Below are positions 8,126-14,563 of a DNA stretch of 40,973 nucleotides, one piece after another. Location of the stretch: NCBI GenBank assembly GCA_025360605.1, contig JANYBV010000016.1:1-40973 (forward strand), in the 5' to 3' direction. This DNA is from Alphaproteobacteria bacterium (GTDB lineage Bacteria > Pseudomonadota > Alphaproteobacteria > Rickettsiales > SXRF01). The notes under the pieces are model-generated. The model saw only the letters and a list, made by a program, of their open reading frames with translations. It searched no databases and had not been told where the DNA came from. Numbering within the stretch: the stretch's first letter is position 1; every line of letters starts with the position of its first letter. Position numbers and translations under genes: made by a program.

Positions 8126-9206
8126 CTGCCGCAGTGTGTCTGGCGATCATGGCTTCTTCGTCGGTGGGTATCATCCACAGATTCACCGCGCTTTCTTCCG
8201 TATTGATGACCGTAGTGGCGCGCAGGTTGGCTGCTTCGTCAATAGAAGCTCCGAGCCACCCGATGCCCTTTGATATCTGGCTGCGGATGGTGGCGGAATG
8301 TTCACCGATTCCGGCGGTAAATACCAGATCGTCCAGCCCGCCGAGGCTGGCAATTAACGCTCCCATTTCACGCACCGCCCGAAAGACGAAAAGCTCAACG
8401 GCTTCTTTCGCGGATGTTTCTTCACTGGCCTGCAACTCGCGCATATCGCTGCTGATGCCGGATACGCCGAGCAATCCGCTGCGGCGGTAGAGAAGGTCTT
8501 CGATGGTTTCAATGCTCATGCCTTTTTCACGTTGCAGGTACAGCACTATTTCGGGATCGAGTGTGCCACATCGAGTGCCCATGACCAGCCCGTCGAGCGC
8601 GCTGAAGCCAAGCGTGGTATCGATACTTTTTCCGTGACGCATGGCACACAGGCTTGCACCGTTGCCAAGATGGGCAACGATCACGCGCCGATCAGCTGCC
8701 GCCGGATCCAGCTGCGCCAGTTTTTGTGCGATATATTCATATGACAGGCCATGGAATCCATAACGCTTTACGCCTTCCGCTTCCAGCGCGCGCGGCAGGG
8801 CGTAACGCCTTGTGGTGGCAGACTGGGTGGCATGGAATGCGGTATCGAAACACGCCACCTGCGGCAGGTTGGGCATCAGTTTTTTGAGTGCGGTGATCGG
8901 GTGCAGGTTGTGCGGCTGGTGCAGCGGGGCCAGCGGTGTAAGTTTTTCCAGCGCTGTAAGTATATCGTCATTGACCCGCACGGGGGAGGTGAAATGCTGC
9001 CCGCCATGCACCACACGGTGACCAGCGGCGGTGAATGCTGGCAGGCCAAGCGACGTAATCTGTGCCAGCAATTCCCTCATCGCGTCGTCGTGTGACAATG
9101 CGCCGATTTCAAACGCACCTTTATGAAGTCTTTCGCCATTGCCTGCAAACAGGGCAAATTTCAGGCTCGATGAACCGGCATTAATGGTGAGGATGGTGTG
9201 CGCCAT
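8115..9206 (-). CDS. ackA: Acetate kinase (or butyrate-kinase-like paralogue)
   Basis: The protein has 363 residues, somewhat shorter than the usual ~400. It shows the ASKHA acetate kinase signatures: NAGSSSLK from N9, GHRVVHGG (62-69), catalytic Asp121 in CFDTAFH, FHG with His152, the phosphate loop GNGAS (181-185) and GTRCGTLDPE with Arg212. The C-terminal part has GIGEHS. It interconverts acetyl phosphate plus ADP with acetate plus ATP. It lies 2 nt downstream of the phosphotransacetylase gene, the classic pta-ackA pair. The shorter length comes mainly from condensed loops between residues 70 and 120. Confidence 0.92.
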   Translation of the reverse strand: MAHTILTINAGSSSLKFALFAGNGERLHKGAFEIGALSHDDAMRELLAQITSLGLPAFTAAGHRVVHGGQHFTSPVRVNDDILTALEKLTPLAPLHQPHNLHPITALKKLMPNLPQVACFDTAFHATQSATTRRYALPRALEAEGVKRYGFHGLSYEYIAQKLAQLDPAAADRRVIVAHLGNGASLCAMRHGKSIDTTLGFSALDGLVMGTRCGTLDPEIVLYLQREKGMSIETIEDLLYRRSGLLGVSGISSDMRELQASEETSAKEAVELFVFRAVREMGALIASLGGLDDLVFTAGIGEHSATIRSQISKGIGWLGASIDEAANLRATTVINTEESAVNLWMIPTDEEAMIARHTAAVIA

Positions 9207-9208
9207 AA

Positions 9209-10156
9209 CTACTCGCTTTTAATCAGGGCCGCTTTCCTTTTGGCATGCACCATCAGCACCGCTACCGCACACGAAGCCTGCCGCGCGCGCTGGTTATCGG
9301 AGCGGCTGGTGACGATCAGCGGCACACGCGCACCCAGCACAATGCCTGCGGCATCGGCGTTGGCAAGGAAGCTGAGCTGTTTGGCCAGCATGTTGCCGGA
9401 TTCAATATCGGGAACAATAAGGATATCGGGGCTGCCCGCCACTTTTGAAACGATGCCTTTGGTTTTCGCCGCTTCTTCGCTGATGGCGTTATCGAAGGCG
9501 AGCGGGCCGTCGAGCAGTGCGCCGGTGATCTGCCCGCGTTCGGCCATTTTACACAACGCAGCCGCATCAATGGTGGAGCGCATTTTGGAGGTGACCGTTT
9601 CCACGGCAGCTAAAATCGCCACTTTCGGTTCGGGGATACCCAGCGTGTGGGCAAGGTCGATGGCGTTCTGACAGATGTCACGCTTGTCCTCAAGGTTGGG
9701 TTCGATGTTGATGGCGGCATCGGTAATCATCAGCCAGCGTGGATAGGTGGGCACATCCATAACGAACACATGGCTCATCCGGCGTTCGGTGCGTAGTCCG
9801 GTGTCGGTGGCCATGACGGCGTGCATCAGTTCGTCGGTATGGATTTTACCTTTCATCAGTGCTTCGACCTCGCCACTACGCGCCATGGCGACGGCTTTGT
9901 CGGCGGCGGCGTGGCTGTGAGGAACGGTGATGATTTTATAAGGGCTGATGTCCAGCTTGGCTTCGGCTGCGGCGGCACGGACTTTAGCTTCATTGCCGAC
10001 TAGGATAGGAATAATAAGGTTGGCTTTGGCGGCATCCACTGCGCCGGTAATTGACGGTACATCCACGGGATGAACCACAGCAGTCAGTATCGGCTTAATG
10101 CCGTTGCAACGGGCGAGTAGGGCGTTATAGTCGCTATGGTCCTGAAGGGGCTGCAT
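9209..10156 (-). CDS. pta: Phosphate acetyl/butyryltransferase
   Basis: The protein has 315 residues, the size of the PTA_PTB catalytic domain alone, without the MaoC-like domain found in the bifunctional alphaproteobacterial form or the DRTGG region of long Pta. Family features are MKGKIHTDELMHAV (about 101-114), ITDAAINIEPNLEDKRDI, DGPLAFDNAI and the GNMLAKQLSFLANADAAGIVLGA region. It transfers an acyl group between CoA and phosphate, feeding the kinase encoded 2 nt downstream. Acetyl or butyryl preference cannot be read from the sequence. The start is only 26 nt from that of a divergent gene. Confidence 0.9.
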   Translation of the reverse strand: MQPLQDHSDYNALLARCNGIKPILTAVVHPVDVPSITGAVDAAKANLIIPILVGNEAKVRAAAAEAKLDISPYKIITVPHSHAAADKAVAMARSGEVEALMKGKIHTDELMHAVMATDTGLRTERRMSHVFVMDVPTYPRWLMITDAAINIEPNLEDKRDICQNAIDLAHTLGIPEPKVAILAAVETVTSKMRSTIDAAALCKMAERGQITGALLDGPLAFDNAISEEAAKTKGIVSKVAGSPDILIVPDIESGNMLAKQLSFLANADAAGIVLGARVPLIVTSRSDNQRARQASCAVAVLMVHAKRKAALIKSE

Positions 10157-10182
10157 GAGTTTTCCGTTAATGATGGTGTGAA

Positions 10183-10848
10183 ATGCTATATAGTCTGATC
10201 TTTGCTATGTTGTCTATGTTCTGCTTTGTAACGCCTGCGTGGCCGAAGCCTGATCATCAATTCAGTAGCGAAGAAATTGCCGTGATTAAAGAGGCGGCTG
10301 GCAAGGGCGGCATCAAAGCGCAGGCGCTGCTTGGAACCCTGTATTACTATGGTAATGGCGTACCTGAAGACGAAGTTAAGGCGGTAAAATGGTGGCGGAA
10401 ATCTGCCGAGCAGGGCAGTCCTTTTGCACAATATGATTTGGCTATGGCCTATCACGATGGCATTGGCGGCCTGACAAAAAGTAATAAAAAAGCGGTGGAA
10501 TGGTTTACCAAGGGCGCGAAAGCCGGTGATGTTCGTTCGCAATATAACCTTGGCATTGCCTATTATCACGCGCTAGGTGTGAAAAAAAACAAAGCAGAGG
10601 CGATGAAATGGTTTCAGAAAGCCTCTGATCAGGATAATGCCGACGCGCAATATATTCTTGCCGCCGGATACAAAGACGGGATTGGTGGTTTGCCCAAAGA
10701 TATCGTACTGGCGTATGTGTGGATCAGCCGTTCCAAAACCAATGGCAACATAGAAGCAAAACGCGATATTGATGCGCTTGAGCAGACGCTTTCGCCTGAA
10801 CAGAAGGCGCAGGCCAAGCGCATTCTGGAGGTGGACGACAAAAAATAA
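10183..10848 (+). CDS. Secreted Sel1-like (TPR) repeat protein
   Basis: The protein has 221 residues. A signal peptide (about 1-21, cleavage near AWPKP) is followed by four Sel1-like repeats of about 36 residues with the AQxxLGxxYYxGxGVxxDxxKAxxWWxKSAEQG pattern. Alternate repeats carry a GIGGL insertion. It is probably periplasmic and a protein-interaction scaffold. The last 40 residues are helical and charged. The start is divergent from pta with only 26 nt between them, so at least one promoter must lie inside a coding region. Confidence 0.85.
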   Translation: MLYSLIFAMLSMFCFVTPAWPKPDHQFSSEEIAVIKEAAGKGGIKAQALLGTLYYYGNGVPEDEVKAVKWWRKSAEQGSPFAQYDLAMAYHDGIGGLTKSNKKAVEWFTKGAKAGDVRSQYNLGIAYYHALGVKKNKAEAMKWFQKASDQDNADAQYILAAGYKDGIGGLPKDIVLAYVWISRSKTNGNIEAKRDIDALEQTLSPEQKAQAKRILEVDDKK

Positions 10849-10901
10849 TATAATATACTGTATTATATATATTAATTGTATTTTTCAGCGTCTTTTTGGC
10901 C

Positions 10902-10930
10902 TTGAAAATTACCCGAAATTAACATATAAT
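10902..10930 (+). promoter_or_regulatory. Predicted strong sigma70-type promoter for the 11042 gene
   Basis: TTGAAA (10902-10907), a 17-bp spacer and TATAAT (10925-10930) match the consensus in 10 of 12 positions. The transcript would start near 10937 and carry a leader of about 105 nt. In the leader ACCTTT (10945-10950) can pair with AAAGGT (10976-10981), and inside it GCCG (10956-10959) with CGGC (10972-10975). Confidence 0.7.
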
Positions 10931-11041
10931 CGGCGGTGATCCTTACCTTTACGAAGCCGCTTTTGATAAATCGGCAAAGGTCTATGCTCCACGCAACGCA
11001 AGTTTCGTGGTGTGAAGGATGGCACTGGCATGGGAGAAATC

Positions 11042-11494
11042 ATGTTCGGAGTCAGCAACGTTGACACGTTGGAGATCAGGCTCGGTGGAGAGATCTGGTT
11101 CGAGGACGTTCAAGGCAAGATCATCGGCTACGGTGGTTACTGTGTCGAGGCCACGAACATCAACATGTACGGTCTGCGCGTCAAGCGTGGAGACCGGTGC
11201 GTGTCGATGATCAACCATTCGCCGGATCACTACCAGATCACGGCCCTCGACAGCGCCGGCCACATCGTGTTCCGTCACACCCTGTCGTCGCAAGATGACT
11301 GGGTCTCGGTGTACGGACTGGAGGGCTGGCACATCATGCTGGTCGAGGTCATGCAACCGACCCCGTGCTTCTTCGAGAAGCTGGGGTACCCGCTGCTGGT
11401 TCGTGGGATCCTGAAGGAGATCATCTGTGATGGTGGCCTTCCGGCACTCGTGAGCCACGATGGTGACCACTTCGTGTTCGCCCTGAACGCCTAA
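11042..11494 (+). CDS. Orphan protein with atypical codon use, second cassette
   Basis: The protein has 150 residues. I chose the ATG at 11042 because GGGAG lies 5 nt upstream; an ATG at 11030 with AAGGA 10 nt upstream and a GTG at 11012 are in frame. The product is beta-rich and soluble, with no signal peptide or recognisable motif. The three Cys and several His-Asp pairs are suggestive, but no metal site is clear. Codons are strongly C/G-ending (GTC, ATC, GAC, AAG, CTG), unlike flanking genes. Like the gene at 1778 it has its own promoter, structured leader and terminator and no operon partners. It was probably acquired horizontally. Confidence 0.7.
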   Translation: MFGVSNVDTLEIRLGGEIWFEDVQGKIIGYGGYCVEATNINMYGLRVKRGDRCVSMINHSPDHYQITALDSAGHIVFRHTLSSQDDWVSVYGLEGWHIMLVEVMQPTPCFFEKLGYPLLVRGILKEIICDGGLPALVSHDGDHFVFALNA

Positions 11495-11534
11495 ACAACG
11501 TTCGTCAAACAACACAGCACTTCAATGGGCTGGA

Positions 11535-11570
11535 GAAAAAAGATCGCACCCGCGGTCTTTTTTCTTTTTT
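11535..11570 (+). terminator. Rho-independent terminator
   Basis: A 12-bp stem, GAAAAAAGATCG (11535-11546) with CGGTCTTTTTTC (11553-11564), contains one wobble pair. It has a 6-nt loop and is followed by more T residues. It ends the 11042 cassette. Confidence 0.85.
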
Positions 11571-11608
11571 GGGGCTGTGGTTACGAAGTGTATTCCTAGT
11601 ATGTATTT

Positions 11609-11624
11609 TCAATTAATAAATTGA
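11609..11624. promoter_or_regulatory. 16-bp near-palindrome, possible operator
   Basis: TCAATTAATAAATTGA has 6-bp inverted arms (extendable to 8 bp with flanking T and A). It differs by one base from the perfect palindrome at 13137. It lies about 115 nt upstream of the secreted Cys-rich protein gene. The binding factor is unknown. Confidence 0.35.
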
Positions 11625-11740
11625 AATTAATAAATAATTCGACTTATTGGTAGGTTGAATATTTTGATAAAATATTTGTCAAATTTGGTGTATAATGGCA
11701 AAGAGTAGTATTTGTCATCCGGTGATAAGGAAACAGGGTT

Positions 11741-12148
11741 ATGAAAAAACAATATATCGCACTGACAGCTATGGCCATAATGGTTGTTGGATTTTCAGGC
11801 AACGCCTTTGCGTGGGGAATCAATAATGGGGTGCAAACAACATGTGATAGCATTGCTCCGCCAACGCTTGGTGGAGGGGGTTGGAATTTGTTTTTGCGGG
11901 GTTCTGATCTCTGTTCGTGGAGCAAGACCGTAAATGACACTAAGATGGGCGGATATCCGGGGCAATATTTTTGCACCATTACGGCTAATTTAAACCGCAA
12001 CAAGCCATGGCCATGCTGGGGCGCAATGCGGTTAAGCTTTACGGGTAGTGGAATATATGGTGGCAAGCAGGCATGTACAGATCTGTTTGGTCCCAATGCC
12101 CACGATACCGTATTCACAGGATACAGGCATGTGTGCAATAACCACTGA
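11741..12148 (+). CDS. Secreted Cys-rich protein, unknown
   Basis: The protein has 135 residues. A clear signal peptide (MKKQYIALTAMAIMVVG, cleavage after NAFA at residue 24) precedes a mature part of about 111 residues with six Cys, many Trp and Gly, and the recurring motif FxGSGIYGGKQAC. The Cys are probably disulfide-bonded in the periplasm or outside the cell. I do not recognise the family. An AAGGAAACAGG sequence lies upstream of the ATG and a TATAAT at about 11690. The gene has a perfect terminator and sits just before the pilus locus; involvement with the pilus is only a positional guess. Confidence 0.7.
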   Translation: MKKQYIALTAMAIMVVGFSGNAFAWGINNGVQTTCDSIAPPTLGGGGWNLFLRGSDLCSWSKTVNDTKMGGYPGQYFCTITANLNRNKPWPCWGAMRLSFTGSGIYGGKQACTDLFGPNAHDTVFTGYRHVCNNH

Positions 12149-12190
12149 CTGTGCCTACAGCATTTTTGTAGGGTATCGCTTATCCATGTT

Positions 12191-12219
12191 AAAAAAGACC
12201 GCTCAGGCGGTCTTTTTTT
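12191..12219 (+). terminator. Rho-independent terminator
   Basis: A perfect stem, AAAAAAGACCGC (12191-12202) with GCGGTC plus T-run (12207-12219), has a TCAG loop. It ends the Cys-rich protein gene. Confidence 0.93.
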
Positions 12220-12356
12220 GTTGGTAAAAATTAATATTATTTCCCATTAAAAAAGTAAATATATTAATTGCAACGACTCGCATTTAAATTACTCCTTATG
12301 AGCGGTATGGGCTTATTAATGTTTGCCTTTCACGCATTTCCCAATATTGTACAGAA

Positions 12357-12941
12357 ATGGGAATAAAAACTCTAAACAACGTTCTCAGAACGTCTTTGCT
12401 GGTGGGCGCGTTTGTGTGCAACACTGTGCTGGCGCCTACAGAACTGCTAGCTGCTACACAAGGTACGCTCGGTGCAACGTCCACGGGTTCATTAACGATC
12501 AGTGTTACCAAACCTGCGCGCGCAGATATTACGAACCTTACCGATTTAACCGTAGCCAGTTGGGTGACGGGTGGCGGCAACCAGACACTGACCTCCGATC
12601 TGTGCGTATATTCAACACGCCCTAGCGGCGGCTATACTGTCAAGGCAACCGGCAGCGGTGCCGCAAGTGCATTTACACTCGCCAATGGCGCAAACACCCT
12701 TGCATATGCTGTGTCATGGAATTCCGCAGGCGTAGGCGCTCTTACCAATGTTGGTACGGCACTGACGACAAACGTGACTTCGGCAGCACTTACCAAAGCG
12801 GCGACCGATAGCTCAACCTGCACCGAAGCAACCCCGGGGCCGACGGCGCGTCTGATCGTTACTATCCTTGCCACGAGCCTTGATGCGGTTGTCGATGGTA
12901 CCTACACAGGCACCCTAACGTTGCTGATAACTCCTAATTAA
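12357..12941 (+). CDS. Chaperone-usher pilin-like subunit 1 (spore coat U-like fold)
   Basis: The protein has 194 residues. Signal peptide about 1-33. The mature N-terminus (TQGTLGATSTGSLTISVTKP) has an alternating hydrophobic strand (L46, I48, V50) that could serve as the donor strand. It is followed by an immunoglobulin-like subunit with two conserved Cys (C83, C155) and the C-terminal GTYTGTLTLLITPN typical of pilin last strands. Similar to the products at 13284, 13903 and 18514. Exported, folded by the chaperone (19277-19969) and secreted by the usher (14564). The fibre role (major or minor) cannot be told. The ribosome binding site is weak. Confidence 0.75.
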   Translation: MGIKTLNNVLRTSLLVGAFVCNTVLAPTELLAATQGTLGATSTGSLTISVTKPARADITNLTDLTVASWVTGGGNQTLTSDLCVYSTRPSGGYTVKATGSGAASAFTLANGANTLAYAVSWNSAGVGALTNVGTALTTNVTSAALTKAATDSSTCTEATPGPTARLIVTILATSLDAVVDGTYTGTLTLLITPN

Positions 12942-13136
12942 CAACGGGCATTACTAGCCTGTTTGTATTAACAACTCAAAAATATGTTGTTAATAAAATG
13001 TTGTCTTGTGAATATTTCAATTAATTATTTAAAAATAAAACGCCACATAGATGGCATTTTATCTATCTGGCTAATGCCGTGTTCTTCAGTGCTTTTTATC
13101 CTGCATAGCGCAAAAATACCTGAAAATTTATTGATT

Positions 13137-13152
13137 TCAATTAATTAATTGA
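13137..13152. promoter_or_regulatory. Perfect 16-bp palindrome, possible operator upstream of pilin 2
   Basis: TCAATTAATTAATTGA is its own reverse complement. It lies in the 342-nt AT-rich gap before the pilin at 13284, where a related half-site (TCAATTAATTATTTAA) occurs at 13017-13032. A copy differing by one base lies at 11609-11624. The rest of this gap (12942-13283) shows no gene. Confidence 0.4.
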
Positions 13153-13283
13153 CGCATTTTATGTCATTGAATTAACTTTCATTTAATCAAATTACGTCAT
13201 TCTGAAACTAATTCCGACGACATAATTTAATTTGTGCGATCGGGTACGGGAGAGAAATAGGTTAAAAATTGAGGAGAAAGACA

Positions 13284-13860
13284 ATGAAAAATCTTACCAG
13301 CAGATTGACTGCAACGGTTGCCGTAGCTGCCATCACTGCCAGCACTATTTTTAGCGGTGGCATTGTGTTTGCTGCTACTGACGGTACACAGGGTGACCCA
13401 TCTACCGGTACCACACTCATCAGCGTAACCAAAACCAAACTCGCGATGGTTAGCGGTATGACCGATTTAACGCTTGGTTCATGGCAGATCGGTGATGCTG
13501 CTCCACAGCTGACCACGGACGCGTGCATTTATTCAGATACTGTCGGCGGTGGTTATAAAGTAACCGCTAGCGGTGACGGTGCTGCGAGCGCATTCACACT
13601 GAGCGATGGTGCTGCACACACGCTGCCATACTCTGTGGCTTGGAACTCACTGGGCGGTGGTAACCTTACCAACGTTGGTACTTGCACTGGTGACCACAGT
13701 ACAGTCTGCTGCTAAAGCAAACGGTGATACGGCCAGCCTTAGCTGCGCTACCGCAGGTAAGACCGCACGTCTGATCGTTGGCGTTCTTAACGCGGACTTG
13801 ATTGCGGTACCAGCTGGTACCTATACCGGTACTCTGACGATCGTCATCACTCCGGTATAA
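13284..13860 (+). pseudogene. Chaperone-usher pilin-like subunit 2, frameshifted
   Basis: The strongest translation signal of the locus (GAGGAG at 13271-13276, ATG at 13284) starts a protein with a signal peptide (cleavage near VFAAT), a donor-strand-like segment (TTLISVTKT) and a pilin domain close to subunit 1. The frame runs into a stop after LTNVGT, at about 13713. An extra T near 13682-13683 explains this. Dropping it restores ALVTTVQSAAK and the rest of the domain, through GTYTGTLTIVITPV to 13860. The downstream frame is well preserved, so the shift is recent, a phase-variation event or a sequence error. Restored length would be about 191 residues. Confidence 0.75.
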
Positions 13861-13885
13861 TTGTTCTTTGACGATCTAAAATTTA

Positions 13886-13921
13886 GGGGCTAGCATGCTT
13901 GCATGCTGGCCCCTGTTTTTT
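13886..13921 (+). terminator. Rho-independent terminator after pilin 2
   Basis: A 13-bp stem pairs GGGGCTAGCATGC (13886-13898) with GCATGCTGGCCCC (13901-13913), with one wobble pair and a 2-base loop as written (in practice about 4 bases), followed by TGTTTTTT. It overlaps the proposed start of the next pilin gene. Confidence 0.85.
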
Positions 13922-14430
13922 GTCGCTCGATTTCTAAAACCATTTCGTTGCCACTCGCAGTGGCGCTCCAGTTTTCCTGTTTTAATGACGCGTTTGCCAA
14001 CGTTGACATTAGCAATCTCGCCAATCAAACCAGCGCCTCGTGGATCACTGGCGATCCCAATATCACCTTCACCAATCTCCTCTGCATTTATAATACTGCA
14101 GGGCGAACCTATGGCATCACGGCCACAGGCGGTGCAGGTGGATTTGTTTTAACCAGTGGCGCTAACTCCATCGCCTATACTGTGACATGGAACGATGGTG
14201 GTGCAGGTAATCCAAGCGGCGGTACTACAGCGCCAATGGTCAATGGGGTAAAGCTGACGGCGAGGAACAATGCACGTATCAGCACGGATGCACCTGCAAA
14301 CAGCAGTACCTGTAATGCCGGAGCCAGTCCCACTGCCCAGGTCACCATCGGCATTAGTGCAACCAACATGGATGCAGCGCGTGACGGAACCTTCACCGGA
14401 ACCCTGACGTTACTTTTGTCATTCCCCTAA
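13903..14430 (+). CDS. Pilin-like subunit 3 lacking the N-terminal donor strand
   Basis: The protein has 175 residues. A signal peptide (hydrophobic SLPLAVALQF, cleavage after NDAFA at about residue 32) is followed directly by NVDISNLANQTSASW, which aligns with the start of the folded domain of subunit 1. The QGTLG...ISVTK segment, about 20 residues, is missing. Two Cys and a C-terminal GTFTGTLTLLLSFP are retained. A subunit with no donor strand could only sit at a fibre tip. Its ATG lies inside the terminator hairpin of the previous gene and has no ideal ribosome binding site, so the start or its expression is uncertain. A degraded duplicate is the alternative. Confidence 0.6.
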   Translation: MLAPVFCRSISKTISLPLAVALQFSCFNDAFANVDISNLANQTSASWITGDPNITFTNLLCIYNTAGRTYGITATGGAGGFVLTSGANSIAYTVTWNDGGAGNPSGGTTAPMVNGVKLTARNNARISTDAPANSSTCNAGASPTAQVTIGISATNMDAARDGTFTGTLTLLLSFP

Positions 14431-14563
14431 AAATATTTTTCATTTTTTTAATAATATTTTAATTGTTATTTGTGTCGCAAAATTTGGCATGATAATTGTA
14501 TTGTACTTTGTGCCGTTAAATGTCTGACGGAGTTTTCATTTTTACTAAAAAAGTTGGATTGAA

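Noticed and set aside
13895-14152. 85-codon frame whose ATG has ideal AGGGG spacing
   Set aside because: It lies in another frame over pilin 3 and gives no signal peptide or pilin motifs; the AGGGG is part of the terminator stem.
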